Shown piece after piece: positions 1 to 8,934 of a stretch of 64,000 bases of DNA. Made by a program: the position numbers and the translations under genes. Every line of letters starts with the position of its first letter. Positions within the stretch are counted from its first letter, which is position 1. Source of the DNA: CAYZFD01 sp964477735 (GTDB taxonomy: Bacteria > Bacteroidota > Bacteroidia > Flavobacteriales > Flavobacteriaceae). The DNA lies in contig CAYZFD010000001.1 in NCBI GenBank assembly GCA_964477735.1, positions 1 through 64,000 on the forward strand, read 5' to 3'. The notes below the pieces were generated by a model. The model was given only the letters and a program-made list of their open reading frames with translations. It ran no database searches and had not been told where the DNA came from.

Positions 1-131
1 AAAATGTGGAAAACACCATTGCTAAAATCCTAGAACAAAGCCCCATTCTCAGAGCATTGAAAGAAGCGGGTGACATAGACATTGTGGGCGGCGTTTACCA
101 GCTTCACAGCGGCGAAGTGGAGTGGCTTTAA
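1..131 (+). CDS. Carbonic anhydrase, beta class, C-terminal end (partial)
   Basis: Only the last 42 codons are present; the reading frame opens at base 3 and runs off the left edge. The tail carries the pattern SPILRALKEAGDIDIVGG followed by VYQLHSGEVEWL and stop, which is the usual end of bacterial beta-carbonic anhydrases (a helix with SPIL, then a strand ending in a short xGxVxxL). The enzyme interconverts CO2 and bicarbonate in the cytoplasm using zinc; the zinc ligands lie outside the window. A strong terminator follows 25 bases after the stop, so this closes its transcription unit. Identification rests on a short stretch, so the family is likely but not certain. Confidence 0.75.
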   Translation, partial: NVENTIAKILEQSPILRALKEAGDIDIVGGVYQLHSGEVEWL

Positions 132-156
132 ACCACACACAGAGACATTCAACAAT

Positions 157-179
157 AGGGGGCATAGCCCCCTTTTTTT
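157..179 (+). terminator. Intrinsic terminator after the carbonic anhydrase gene
   Basis: A seven-base-pair stem, AGGGGGC / GCCCCCT, with a three-base loop (ATA) is followed directly by a run of seven T. It lies 25 bases after the upstream stop codon. Confidence 0.85.
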
Positions 180-187
180 GTGGGTTT

Positions 188-218
188 TTTGGTCGGAAGA
201 AATTTTTTTGTAACTTGT
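188..218 (+). promoter_or_regulatory. Candidate promoter for the small sorting-domain protein
   Basis: TTTG at 188-191 and TAACTTGT at 211-218 are 19 bases apart, which fits the Bacteroidota -33/-7 layout, although the -7 box departs from TAnnTTTG at its last two positions. The start codon is 21 bases further on. Confidence 0.35.
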
Positions 219-239
219 AGGCACCTAAATGCTTACACG

Positions 240-692
240 ATGAAAAAAAGCTACTTCTTTTCCCTTTTATTTTTTTCAACACTTTTTGGCTGGTCTCAAA
301 CCAAAGTTTATTTTCAATACGACAAGTCGGGCAATCAGATTCAGTATTATTATAACTGTGATAATCCGGCCCATTGTCCAAAAGAATCTGTGACAAAGCC
401 TTCGGCGGCAGTTCAAGAGCACTCTTTTAAATTACAAGTAGAAAATCAATTTTCTGTCTATCCAAACCCTACAAAAGGGTGGGTGGTATTGAGGTGGACG
501 GCAAAAGTTTCGGATCTTCTTTCACACATACAAGTCGTGGGCATCAACACCAACTATGCAAAACAGGTGCCCTTTAACCAGGCACAAAGAATAGCGTTTC
601 TTCATCTTAGTCGCGCACCATCGGGCTATTATGGGGTTCGATTCTATTTGAAAGACAATACGATGATAACGAAAAAGATTTTAAAGCAATAA
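240..692 (+). CDS. Small exported protein with type IX (type A) sorting domain
   Basis: A 150-residue protein. A signal peptide (MKKSYFFSLLFFSTLFGWSQ) marks the ATG at 240 as the start; the longer reading back to 180 would add a non-signal extension and run into the terminator. The middle has a YFQYDKSGNQ stretch, then a Cys pair (CDNPAHC). From about residue 73 the protein shows SVYPNPTKG and ends with a beta-rich segment and KKILKQ, the layout of type IX secretion C-terminal sorting domains. It is probably exported through the Por/Gld machine and processed at the cell surface. The mature part is only about 50 residues, so no enzymatic role is suggested. Confidence 0.75.
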   Translation: MKKSYFFSLLFFSTLFGWSQTKVYFQYDKSGNQIQYYYNCDNPAHCPKESVTKPSAAVQEHSFKLQVENQFSVYPNPTKGWVVLRWTAKVSDLLSHIQVVGINTNYAKQVPFNQAQRIAFLHLSRAPSGYYGVRFYLKDNTMITKKILKQ

Positions 693-710
693 CCCATGAA
701 TTGACAAGCT

Positions 711-815
711 ATGAACCCCAAAATCTTACTCATTTATATAGGATTCTTTGCCATTGCTCCCCTGCTGGCGCGAGCCTGTCTTGCCGCTAGGCAGAGCTGT
801 GTCTCGTGCCAATAA
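711..815 (+). CDS. Possible mini-gene with signal-like N-terminus
   Basis: A 34-codon open frame begins 18 bases after the preceding stop. Its product starts MNPKILLIYIGFFAIAPLLA, which looks like a signal peptide, and continues with a short tail containing three Cys. The last third coincides with the GC-rich hairpin at 766-811. It may be a real tiny exported peptide, the 5' remnant of a broken gene, or chance. There is no family match I recognise. Confidence 0.2.
   Translation: MNPKILLIYIGFFAIAPLLARACLAARQSCVSCQ
766..811. repeat. GC-rich nested palindrome, REP-like
   Basis: TGGCGCGAG (766-774) pairs with CTCGTGCCA (803-811) over nine base pairs with one G-U, and an inner TGCC-GCTA-GGCA hairpin sits at 782-793. 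There is no T run after it, so it is not a standard terminator. The GC content stands out from the AT-rich surroundings. Palindromes of this general kind are scattered between genes in Bacteroidota genomes; only one copy is seen here. Confidence 0.35.
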
Positions 816-901
816 ATAAACGTTCTTGAATTGAAAAAACCCCAACAGCTCATGCCATTAAAATAATTTTGTTATCTTTATACAGACCAAATCATTAAAC
901 C

Positions 902-1543
902 ATGAACACACTCAAAACTTTTTTGGTCATTGCCGTTTTTGGCATGACCTTTCCCACTATCAAAGCACAAATTGTTTACCCAAAAGGCATTTATGCCACA
1001 TACGAAGACTTTGCAGCTCGTAAGCCTTCAGATACTTCTACACAATTTATATTAAAACCCAGTGCCCATCAAGACAATGTAGTTCGTGTTTTTAAAAATG
1101 ACCACAAAAAACGCCTTAAACGTAATTTTGCAGTCAGTGACGGACAAAACCTATATGTCCGTATCAAACAAGTTAGTAAAAAATTCACATCCAGAGACCG
1201 TGGGCAACTGAAAGACGATGGCAATTATTGCATCAAAGTGGAGCAGTTGGGGCCTAACTATCTGTATTTTGAAGATTATTTTACGCCATCTGCAGCTGCA
1301 TTTTTTGGAGGCATTATTGCTGGTTCAGCTTCAAGACGGCTAAAAGGAGTGGTTTTTGACTTAAAATCATTGCAATTCGATTTGTTTAGAAACGCCAAAG
1401 ATTTTAAGCAATTTGTTAAGCAAAACCATCCTGAAAAACTACCCCTCATTGAGGCTCAAGAAAAAATAGATGGAAGAAAAAAATCCCAAGAAAACATCGA
1501 TTTGATCCGTGAAATCATTTACGAACTCAATGCGAACCATTAA
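902..1543 (+). CDS. Exported protein of unknown function
   Basis: 213 residues with a signal peptide (cleavage near FPTIKAQ, residue 23). After it comes the phrase GIYATYEDFAARKPSD, which I recognise as a recurring opening of Bacteroidota exported proteins without assigned function. The rest is mixed and basic, with a small hydrophobic patch (AAAFFGGIIAGSA, about residues 134-147) that could be a short membrane-contacting segment. No catalytic motif is visible. A TATCTTTA box at 873-880 may be its promoter. Location is probably periplasm or outer membrane. I do not assign a function. Confidence 0.8.
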   Translation: MNTLKTFLVIAVFGMTFPTIKAQIVYPKGIYATYEDFAARKPSDTSTQFILKPSAHQDNVVRVFKNDHKKRLKRNFAVSDGQNLYVRIKQVSKKFTSRDRGQLKDDGNYCIKVEQLGPNYLYFEDYFTPSAAAFFGGIIAGSASRRLKGVVFDLKSLQFDLFRNAKDFKQFVKQNHPEKLPLIEAQEKIDGRKKSQENIDLIREIIYELNANH

Positions 1544-1607
1544 ACTCCCGACCAACACTTTTAATTTAAATATCCAAAACCCTTACAAATTCTAAAACCT
1601 TAAATTT

Positions 1608-2303
1608 ATGAAACCCCTAAAACCTCTTTATTTTTTACTTTTTACGACGCTTTTTTTTGCAAACGCACAAACCAACTCTAGCTTGAACACCAACGAAATG
1701 AACAACCTGGTAGTACCTAATTCGAAATTCACCATCGATGTTTACTATGGGTTTGGTTATCGAACCGCAAAAATTGACGCCTCACTTTCAGGCGACATTT
1801 ACAACTTAGTGAAAGACCTGAAAAGTGGAGACAACATCACCCTAGAAGCGGGCTATATGTTCCACGATGGGTTATCCGTTGGGCTCACCTATGATCGGTT
1901 TTCTGCATCGGCCTCAAACATATCTTATAAAGGATCGAACAGCATTTCCTATCTGGGGATTAACGGCAACTACAGACTATTCCTTTTTCAGAATCGAGCC
2001 GAGTTGCGTTTTGGCACTGGGTTGGGCTGGATGGGCTTTGAAAGTGATGTAGCCGATAAGCTAACAAATGACCTAACATCTACAGGAAACACTTTAGGGG
2101 TTGACATTTCGAGTAGTCTTCAATATATGATTTCGAAAAGTATAGCCCTTGGAGCTCGTTTTGGTTTTGCCTCTGGGGTGTTGTCAAAATTTAAAGTGAC
2201 CAATAATAAAAATGGAACTACAACAACTGTAACTTTAGAAGGAGACGACAAAGAATCCTTGGCCAACCTAAGCGTTTCGGCAGGAATAAGAATTTACTTA
2301 TAG
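1608..2303 (+). CDS. Outer-membrane beta-barrel protein (OmpA/OmpX-like porin fold)
   Basis: 231 residues with signal peptide MKPLKPLYFLLFTTLFFANAQ. The mature chain alternates glycine and aromatic-rich strands (ITLEAGYMFHDGLSVGLTYDRF, cut here by turns) and ends SVSAGIRIYL, with the terminal aromatic/hydrophobic strand pattern expected of a protein inserted by the BAM machine. About eight strands fit the length. The substrate or partner cannot be read from the sequence. It ends just before the bidirectional terminator shared with the convergent TonB receptor gene. Confidence 0.75.
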   Translation: MKPLKPLYFLLFTTLFFANAQTNSSLNTNEMNNLVVPNSKFTIDVYYGFGYRTAKIDASLSGDIYNLVKDLKSGDNITLEAGYMFHDGLSVGLTYDRFSASASNISYKGSNSISYLGINGNYRLFLFQNRAELRFGTGLGWMGFESDVADKLTNDLTSTGNTLGVDISSSLQYMISKSIALGARFGFASGVLSKFKVTNNKNGTTTTVTLEGDDKESLANLSVSAGIRIYL

Positions 2304-2322
2304 CAGCGAAATCTATAAAACT

Positions 2323-2356
2323 AAAAAACCCTCAGCCAAAAGCTGAGGGTTTTTTT
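2323..2356. terminator. Bidirectional terminator between convergent genes
   Basis: A long perfect stem, AAAAAACCCTCAGC (2323-2336) against GCTGAGGGTTTTTT (2342-2355), with loop CAAAA. The A tract and T tract give a U-rich tail on both strands, so it can stop both the beta-barrel gene (plus) and the TonB receptor gene (minus). Confidence 0.92.
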
Positions 2357-2381
2357 GGTATAAAGGGTTGCCCCAATAAAG

Positions 2382-5099
2382 TTAGAAATTATAGCGAAGT
2401 GCTAGGTTCCAAGTTCTTCCAAACCCAAACCAAACATAGTTGGTTTTATCGATGCCATTCCAAGTTTCGGAACTTGCCGTGGCATGAATGTTTGAGTTAG
2501 ATTCGGCGATATAAAGCTCGTCTAACAAGTTGTTGATGTTTAGGCGCAGCGAAGCGTCGTTTCCAAACAAGCTGAAGTTATAGGTTGACCCCAAATCCAT
2601 TAAGTTATAGGAAGGCAACTTCACAGCACCTTTGTTGTTGGGCTGTAAAAAGTCAGAATCTGTGATGCTATAGTTTGCATACAAATCATCGACAAATCTC
2701 CATCCCAAATCAAAGTTGAAACGGCCTGTGCGGTAGTCGGCTTCTACATAAGAAACGAATTGTGCAGCATCACCCACTTTGGCATCTTTGGTATAGAGTG
2801 TTCCAGTACCAATTTGCACTTGGTTGTCATCAAAAACGGCGGCATCAAAGTCTTTAGTATAGCGCCAGTCGCCAATAGAAAGCATTCCTTTAAGGCGAAG
2901 GGCATCACTTACACGGTAGCTCCCTTCAACTTCGAGCCCTTTGTGTAGCACATCAACATCCTTAAATTGTGCTGTACCTGAAACACCTCCTGCAAGCGGG
3001 ATACTTCTAGAAACAAAGCGGTTACCCCAAGTGGTTGAATAAACGTTTACGTTTAAACGTAGTTTATCACCAATAAACCCATATCCAGCTTCTAATGAGC
3101 GAATTTCTTCGTTTTGCAAATCTGGATTCACAAGGTTGGCAAAGTTAGGGAACACAGCGTCGAAGTTGGGCTGACGGCTAATGTAACCTGCATTGAAAAA
3201 CACATTGCTGCTTTCGCTGAGGTTATAGTTGGCTCCTGTTTTGAGGTAGCCTCCACCCACATTCTTTGTTACACTTTCTGGGTTACCAGGTTGGTCGAAA
3301 TAATCCACTCTTTTAAAAGATTGGTTAGAAACACCAGCCTGAACCACAGCGGTGAGTGTTCCGCCATCGCTATATTCTGCCAAGAAGTTGACCCCTTGCC
3401 ATCCCACATCACCAGTGTTGTAGTAGTCGATTTTTGGACCATTAAGACCAGTATCTTTAAAGGGAGAAGCCTCGATGGTTGATTCTATGATTTGACCAGC
3501 AGAATTTTTGTTTCCAGTAGAATAATAGCCATCTAGACCCATAAGGTTTTCGAGGGCGCGGTAGTGATAACCTTTATATTTTCTGAGGTCAACTCCGATG
3601 CTGTAGCGCATGTCACCAGATTTGATATCAAGATTAGAAATACCACCAATCCAGTCGTGAGAGTTCATGGAGGCTCTACGCACAAGAATTTCTCTGCTCA
3701 CGCCGTCGTTGCGGAATCCGTTAGAACCGATTAAAGATCCTTCAAAGTTGCCAATGCTTCCTGTGTAAGGAGTAATTGATTTGTTGTGAGCCACAACGGC
3801 GTCAAAGTTAATAAATCCATTGGCGTCTCTTGTACCTCTGCCATTTTCTAAATAATGCTCTGTAAGATCTTTGTTGAAAGGATAAAGGTCAATGGCAGCA
3901 GCACGATAGTTTGCGCCACGTCCCCCTGTTCCTCCACCACGACCTGCAGAGCCATATAGTGAGGTGGCTAGACTTACATTTTCTGAAATTTGCCAATCCC
4001 AGTTAAAAGTGGCCAAAGGTTTGTTGTAGAAGTTACGGCGCAAGTTAAATTCTTCACCATTAAGCGTTCCACCGTTGGTGTTCCAACGCACATCGATGCC
4101 TGGTTCTCCAAAGTTTTCATAGTCACGAATCGAAACCCAAGCGTCTCTCTGGTGGTGCCATTGGCCCGCCCCTAAGAAAGAGAAATTGAATTTGTGTGCA
4201 GATCCTGCAGGAGCATAACCCACTGCACCAAAATAGGTAAGACCTTCACCGCTAGTGTTATACACATATCCATCTCCAGACCACTTGCTGATGAGGATAG
4301 AAGCTGCCCAGCCTTTTTCATTTGCTCCTGTGTTATAGGCAAATGAGGTTTTGGAGTAACCATCATTACCAACCATTTGGGTTAACGATCCCCCTTTTTC
4401 TTTATCAGTTGTTTTGGTGAGAATCGATACGGTTCCGCCCACAGAAGGCACAGCCAATCGAGAAGCTCCTAAACCACGTTGAATCTGAATTCCAGAAGCC
4501 ACGTCGGTGAGTCCTTGCCAGTTCGACCAATATACCCAACCATTTTCCATGTCATTTACAGGCTGACCGTTGATGAGAAAAGAAGTGTTTCTTTGGTCAA
4601 AACCTCTCAAAGTAATGCGAGAATCACCATAACCACCCCCTTGCTTGGTGGCGTAAACACCGGGTGTTTTGTTCATGATTTCAGGAAATTCTAGGTTTCC
4701 TACCTTCAAAGCAACTTCCTGAGAAGTAATCTGACTCACAGCAAAAGGCGTTTCACGTTCCTTTGCAATGTCAATAATTCCTGAGGTCAATACAACTCCC
4801 TCAAGAAGATTTTCTGAAGCCTGAAGCCCAATAGACCCCAAGTTGGCAGCACCTGCAAAAGAAACTTCTGCCGAGTCAAAACCCAAGTAAGAAACAACCA
4901 AAGTTCCAGCACCACTAACTGACAAGCTAAAATTGCCATCGAAATCGGTTGCGGTACCATTGCTAGTTCCCTTAACGAGTACGGTTGCCCCTGGAAGCGG
5001 CGCACCTGTTGTTGCATCAACGACAGTTCCCGATAGGCCTTGTGAAAAGCCAACAGCACCAACCATTAATGCGGTCATGAATAAAAATAATTTTTTCAT
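2382..5099 (-). CDS. TonB-dependent receptor with carboxypeptidase-like N-terminal domain
   Basis: 905 residues. In order: signal peptide (1-19, ends VGFSQ), a CarboxypepD_reg-like beta-sandwich (about 21-105, GTVVDATTGAPLPGATVLVKG), a plug domain (about 110-230, with PGVYATKQGGGYGDSRITLRG and LINGQPVND) and a large beta-barrel ending NLALRYNF with a terminal Phe. Such receptors import bulky ligands (siderophores, glycans, vitamins) across the outer membrane using TonB energy. No SusD-like partner lies next to it, so a glycan-utilisation role is not supported and the ligand is open. It stands alone, with its own promoter-like box upstream, 125 bases after pgi on the same strand. Confidence 0.93.
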   Translation of the reverse strand: MKKLFLFMTALMVGAVGFSQGLSGTVVDATTGAPLPGATVLVKGTSNGTATDFDGNFSLSVSGAGTLVVSYLGFDSAEVSFAGAANLGSIGLQASENLLEGVVLTSGIIDIAKERETPFAVSQITSQEVALKVGNLEFPEIMNKTPGVYATKQGGGYGDSRITLRGFDQRNTSFLINGQPVNDMENGWVYWSNWQGLTDVASGIQIQRGLGASRLAVPSVGGTVSILTKTTDKEKGGSLTQMVGNDGYSKTSFAYNTGANEKGWAASILISKWSGDGYVYNTSGEGLTYFGAVGYAPAGSAHKFNFSFLGAGQWHHQRDAWVSIRDYENFGEPGIDVRWNTNGGTLNGEEFNLRRNFYNKPLATFNWDWQISENVSLATSLYGSAGRGGGTGGRGANYRAAAIDLYPFNKDLTEHYLENGRGTRDANGFINFDAVVAHNKSITPYTGSIGNFEGSLIGSNGFRNDGVSREILVRRASMNSHDWIGGISNLDIKSGDMRYSIGVDLRKYKGYHYRALENLMGLDGYYSTGNKNSAGQIIESTIEASPFKDTGLNGPKIDYYNTGDVGWQGVNFLAEYSDGGTLTAVVQAGVSNQSFKRVDYFDQPGNPESVTKNVGGGYLKTGANYNLSESSNVFFNAGYISRQPNFDAVFPNFANLVNPDLQNEEIRSLEAGYGFIGDKLRLNVNVYSTTWGNRFVSRSIPLAGGVSGTAQFKDVDVLHKGLEVEGSYRVSDALRLKGMLSIGDWRYTKDFDAAVFDDNQVQIGTGTLYTKDAKVGDAAQFVSYVEADYRTGRFNFDLGWRFVDDLYANYSITDSDFLQPNNKGAVKLPSYNLMDLGSTYNFSLFGNDASLRLNINNLLDELYIAESNSNIHATASSETWNGIDKTNYVWFGFGRTWNLALRYNF

Positions 5100-5125
5100 T
5101 AGTGTAGTTATTAATTAATTTGCAT

Positions 5126-5133
5126 CAAAAGTA
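5126..5133 (-). promoter_or_regulatory. -7 box of the TonB receptor gene
   Basis: Read on the minus strand this is TACTTTTG, a full match to the Bacteroidota TAnnTTTG box, 26 bases before the start codon. The nearest TTTG upstream is 27 bases away, more than the usual spacing. Confidence 0.45.
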
Positions 5134-5224
5134 TAATAAATTACTTTAACATAACATTAACAAATGGTTTGGTTTTACCAACAATTGAGGCTGAAATGCT
5201 TTTTTAAACCTATAAATAGAGTGC

Positions 5225-6865
5225 TTAGGTGTTCATAAATTGTTGAAGCAGGCTGGTGGTGGAAGCGTCGTGCTTGTCCACCTGACCACTTTCGAGGTCA
5301 TTTAAAATGTTATTGGCCAATACCTTACCCAGTTCTACTCCCCACTGGTCATAGCTAAAAATATTCCAAATCACGCCTTCTACAAAGATCTTGTGTTCAT
5401 AGATGGCAATGAGGGCGCCCAAATTATAGGGTGTGAGTTTTTCAATCAGCAAAGTGTTGGTGGGTTTGTTGCCTGCAAAAATTTTGAAAGGGAGTAATTG
5501 TTCAATCATTTCTTTATCCATTCCCTTTACTTCTAGTTCATGCCTCACTTCACTTTCACTTTTTCCTTTCATCAAAGCTTCGGTTTGGGCAAAAAAGTTG
5601 GCCATAAGTTTTTGGTGATGGTCTTTGTCGTTATACAAAGACTTTTTAAAGCCAATAAAATCTGCTGGAATCAATTTTGTTCCTTGGTGAATGAGTTGAA
5701 AAAAGGCATGTTGAGCGTTGGTGCCTGGTGCCCCCCAAATGATGTTGCCTGTTTGGTAGGCAATGGCTTTTCCATTTCGGTCGGTGCTTTTGCCATTGCT
5801 TTCCATAATACCCTGTTGAAGATAGGCTGCAAACGCGTTTAGTGCCTGGGCGTAGGGAATGATGGCATGGCTTTCGGCCCCCCAAAAATTGTTATACCAA
5901 ACACTTAAAAGGGCTAAAACAACAGGAATGTTTTGGTCGAATGAAGCCTCTTTAAAGTGGGCGTCCATGGCGCCTGCTCCGTCTAATAGTTTTTCGAAAT
6001 GATCTGGGCCCACTGCTAAGGCAATAGACAGCCCTACGGCACTCCACAGCGAAAAACGTCCCCCCACCCAATCGTTCATCGGAAACACTTTTTGGGGGTC
6101 AATTCCGAAGGCTTCAATATTGGGGAGATTTGTAGAAACGGCGGCAAAATGATGGGAAGCGGCATCTGCTCCAAGGGCATCACACAACCATTTTTTGGCC
6201 GAAAGGGCATTGGTGAGGGTTTCTTGGGTGGTAAAAGTTTTTGAAACCACCACAAACAAGGTGGTTTCAGGGTTGAGGTCTTTTAGGCTTTGGTGGAGGT
6301 GATCGCCATCAACATTCGAAACAAAATGAACATTCAAATGATTTTTATAAAAAGCCAAGGCTTCAGTGACCATGGCGGGTCCCAAATCGGAGCCCCCGAT
6401 GCCAATGTTGACAATGTCAGTGAATGGCTGGCCTGTTTTTCCCTGGTGTTGGCCGTTAATTACGGCTTCACTAAAAGCTCTGATTTTCTCCCTTACGGCA
6501 TAGACTTCTGGAATGATATTCTTTCCATCGACAAAAACCTGTGCCTTAGCAGGTGCCCGAAGGGCGGTATGCAAAACGGCCCTACCTTCGGTTTCATTGA
6601 TGGGCTGCCCTCCAAAATAGGAGCGCATGCTTTTCTCGAGACCACATTCTTTTGCCAGTTCAACAAGCAGGGCCATCCCTTCTGGGTCGATTCGGTTTTT
6701 AGAGTAATCAACATAAAAATCTTCCCATTTGATTCGCATTTTAGAAGCACGATCGGGCGCATTTACAAACTGCTCTTGTAGGGTTGTTGTAGCGGTTTTT
6801 TCAAAATATACTTTAAGCTTTTCCCATGCTTTTGTGTGGGTAGGATTAATTTTGGCTAAACTCAT
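5225..6865 (-). CDS. pgi: Glucose-6-phosphate isomerase
   Basis: 546 residues, the usual length for the bacterial/eukaryotic long form. It interconverts glucose 6-phosphate and fructose 6-phosphate in glycolysis and gluconeogenesis in the cytoplasm. Visible landmarks are the sugar-phosphate binding loop GIGGSDLGPAM (about residues 154-164), SKTFTTQET, the PGI signature GGRFSLWSAVGL, and the C-terminal part with DQWGVELGK. Last gene of the uvrC-patatin-DUF3108-M23-pgi run; only 3 bases separate it from the M23 stop codon, so it is very likely cotranscribed. Confidence 0.97.
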   Translation of the reverse strand: MSLAKINPTHTKAWEKLKVYFEKTATTTLQEQFVNAPDRASKMRIKWEDFYVDYSKNRIDPEGMALLVELAKECGLEKSMRSYFGGQPINETEGRAVLHTALRAPAKAQVFVDGKNIIPEVYAVREKIRAFSEAVINGQHQGKTGQPFTDIVNIGIGGSDLGPAMVTEALAFYKNHLNVHFVSNVDGDHLHQSLKDLNPETTLFVVVSKTFTTQETLTNALSAKKWLCDALGADAASHHFAAVSTNLPNIEAFGIDPQKVFPMNDWVGGRFSLWSAVGLSIALAVGPDHFEKLLDGAGAMDAHFKEASFDQNIPVVLALLSVWYNNFWGAESHAIIPYAQALNAFAAYLQQGIMESNGKSTDRNGKAIAYQTGNIIWGAPGTNAQHAFFQLIHQGTKLIPADFIGFKKSLYNDKDHHQKLMANFFAQTEALMKGKSESEVRHELEVKGMDKEMIEQLLPFKIFAGNKPTNTLLIEKLTPYNLGALIAIYEHKIFVEGVIWNIFSYDQWGVELGKVLANNILNDLESGQVDKHDASTTSLLQQFMNT

Positions 6866-6868
6866 AAA

Positions 6869-8128
6869 CTATTGAATTGATGCGTATAAATTGGTTGAAG
6901 TGTTTTGAAACTCGATACAATCAAGGGTGTTTTTAATGGGCTCCATAAAGTTTAAATAACGTTCTTTAAGCGACGCGGCAATGGGTTCAGCGTCGGGAAG
7001 TTTTTGCCGAAATGGATCGACTTGTTTTCCGTTTTTCCAGAATCGATAGCAAACATGTGGGCCAGAGGTATAGCCCGTCATCCCGACGGTTCCAATAACA
7101 TCACCTTGTTTAACATGCTGCCCCACTCGAACACTTCTTTTTTTCATGTGTAAATATTGGGTCTGGTAGGTGCCGTTATGCCGAATGGTGACATAGTTTC
7201 CGTTGCCCCGTGTATAGCCCGATTTCACCACTGTGCCATTGGCGGTACTTCGAATGGGGGTGCCTACGGGGGCAGCAAAGTCGGTGCCCAAATGGGGTTT
7301 TACCCGACCATAAAAGGCAATTTTTCTTTTAAGGTTATAGCGTGACGAAATGCGGCTAAACTGCACCGGAGCTCTTAAAAACGCTCGCCTTAAATTTTTG
7401 CCGTTTTCATCGAAATATTCTGTAATTCCTCGGGCTTTATCTGTTTCAAAAGCGATGGCATAAAAGGGTTCGCCGCGGTGTTCGAAATAGGCGGCATGGA
7501 TGCGATCATGTCCCACATAGACACTGTCATTGACATATTTGGCACTGTAAATCACCTTAAAGCGATCCCCTTTTTCTAACCTAAAAAAATCGATGGTCCA
7601 CGCATAAATATCCGACATTTCGAGTGCAATCAATTGGCTCAGATTTTGCCTGTCCATGGTTTCTGATAATGAGCTTCGAATATCGCCTTCAGCCTCGAAG
7701 GTTCTGATGGTCACTTCTTTTTGGCGCATTTCGGCCCAGATTGAATCTTGTAGTGAAACCACCAAAAAATCGATGGGGTTGGGTTGATAAATTAGAAACT
7801 TGGCCTGGGCCAAAGAATCTTTACTTTTTAGTATTGTAAAGGGCTTACCCACGTTGATGGCACGTATGTTATAGGCTTTTTTGGTTTGGGCAACTATCTC
7901 ACCAACTTGAGGATAATAGATGTTATTTTCCTCGAGAAGGGTTCCAAAAGTGTCGCCGTTATGCACAGTGTCTCTAACCACGTTGTAATCGTTTAAAACA
8001 AACCCAAACTCCTTAATGATGGGCACTTTTTTTACGGCTTCAGGGTTGGGTTCTTTGTTGGATTGGCAAGCCAAAAACAATAAGCTCAGCGGGAAAAGAA
8101 CCTGAAATAAGAAAGCTTTATTCATCAT
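6869..8128 (-). CDS. M23 family metallopeptidase, lipoprotein
   Basis: 419 residues from the ATGATG at 8128, which overlaps the DUF3108 stop. A longer frame back to 8137 would need TTG. The lipobox LLFLAC puts it in an outer or periplasmic membrane leaflet. Residues about 50-250 are an extended N-terminal region typical of cell-wall M23 proteins. The LytM peptidase domain follows: HLGTD (H about 279, D about 283), QYLHM (H about 327) and GPHVCYRFW, where the usual HxH reads H-V-C (about 358-360). It probably cuts cross-links in peptidoglycan. The Cys at the last zinc position is noted separately; I believe this variant recurs in Bacteroidota M23 proteins. Confidence 0.9.
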   Translation of the reverse strand: MMNKAFLFQVLFPLSLLFLACQSNKEPNPEAVKKVPIIKEFGFVLNDYNVVRDTVHNGDTFGTLLEENNIYYPQVGEIVAQTKKAYNIRAINVGKPFTILKSKDSLAQAKFLIYQPNPIDFLVVSLQDSIWAEMRQKEVTIRTFEAEGDIRSSLSETMDRQNLSQLIALEMSDIYAWTIDFFRLEKGDRFKVIYSAKYVNDSVYVGHDRIHAAYFEHRGEPFYAIAFETDKARGITEYFDENGKNLRRAFLRAPVQFSRISSRYNLKRKIAFYGRVKPHLGTDFAAPVGTPIRSTANGTVVKSGYTRGNGNYVTIRHNGTYQTQYLHMKKRSVRVGQHVKQGDVIGTVGMTGYTSGPHVCYRFWKNGKQVDPFRQKLPDAEPIAASLKERYLNFMEPIKNTLDCIEFQNTSTNLYASIQ

Positions 8129-8930
8129 AAAATTCAATTTCTAAAGGGTGATTTAGGCCTTTAAAAGCATGTAAATCTGCGTCTAATGAGCCCACGGCCA
8201 AATCGGCGACTATGCGCACAGGCATTTTGTTTTTGTCGGCAGAAACCCAAAGCGTGAGGCTTTCACTTTCTTTAAAAACACGCCCCGACTGCACATAGGG
8301 TCTAAATTTTAGACATGGAATATGGCCAAATTTTGTTTCTATGGTTTCTCGACCCAAGTAGGCCAATTTGAAATTGTAGTTTTCGGCATCAAAAAACATG
8401 TTGATACTGACTGACGAGCCTTTTTCTAAATTTTCAAAATCTAAATGGTTTCTCAAATAATAAAAAGACGAAAGCATATCTTGTGCGTCTTCGGCCGTTT
8501 TAACTTCCCGAAAGCTGTTGTTTTTGATATCTCGGATTTGGGCTATGTTGTTATGCTTGTTAAAATCGATGCGAACGTTTTTGGTGTAGCCACCCTCATC
8601 AATATCTCGTATAAAATATACAGGACTCACGGATGCTGATCTAAAGTAGGTTTCGTATCGATCATCGACTTTGTAGAAAAGCCGAGCTAGACCTACAGTT
8701 TTTCCAATCCCAATGGCATGGTATAGTGTATCCCCACGAAAAACAGATTTTTGAAGTTCAATGGTCGCAAAGCTAGCGTTTAGAAAGCCATAATGGATTC
8801 TAAATTGAAACCACTCGCCAGGTTTGAAGGCAGAATCTTGAGGGGGTGTGTTTGATGAAGCCGGTTGTGCTGTAGCATAAGAAATGCTTAGGAGGAGCGA
8901 AAAGATGAGTAGCGCCGTAAACTTTTTCAC
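8118..8930 (-). CDS. DUF3108 domain protein, exported
   Basis: 270 residues from GTG at 8930. I chose this start because the signal peptide (KKFTALLIFSLLLSISYATAQ) begins there and because a TATTTTTG box ends 4 bases upstream. Frames further out to 9011 add a non-signal leader and overlap the patatin stop. The mature part opens GEWFQFRIHYGFLNASFATIEL, typical of DUF3108, a periplasmic beta-barrel-like fold (LolA/LppX-like in shape) of unknown role. Its place between a patatin-like outer-membrane phospholipase and an M23 lipoprotein suggests an envelope function, but no activity can be assigned. Its stop codon overlaps the start of the M23 gene. Confidence 0.85.
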   Translation of the reverse strand: MKKFTALLIFSLLLSISYATAQPASSNTPPQDSAFKPGEWFQFRIHYGFLNASFATIELQKSVFRGDTLYHAIGIGKTVGLARLFYKVDDRYETYFRSASVSPVYFIRDIDEGGYTKNVRIDFNKHNNIAQIRDIKNNSFREVKTAEDAQDMLSSFYYLRNHLDFENLEKGSSVSINMFFDAENYNFKLAYLGRETIETKFGHIPCLKFRPYVQSGRVFKESESLTLWVSADKNKMPVRIVADLAVGSLDADLHAFKGLNHPLEIEFYDE

Positions 8931-8934
8931 TTTG

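Noticed and set aside
2382..5099. SusC-type glycan importer
   Set aside because: No SusD-like gene is adjacent and the carboxypeptidase-like domain alone is common to many TonB receptors.
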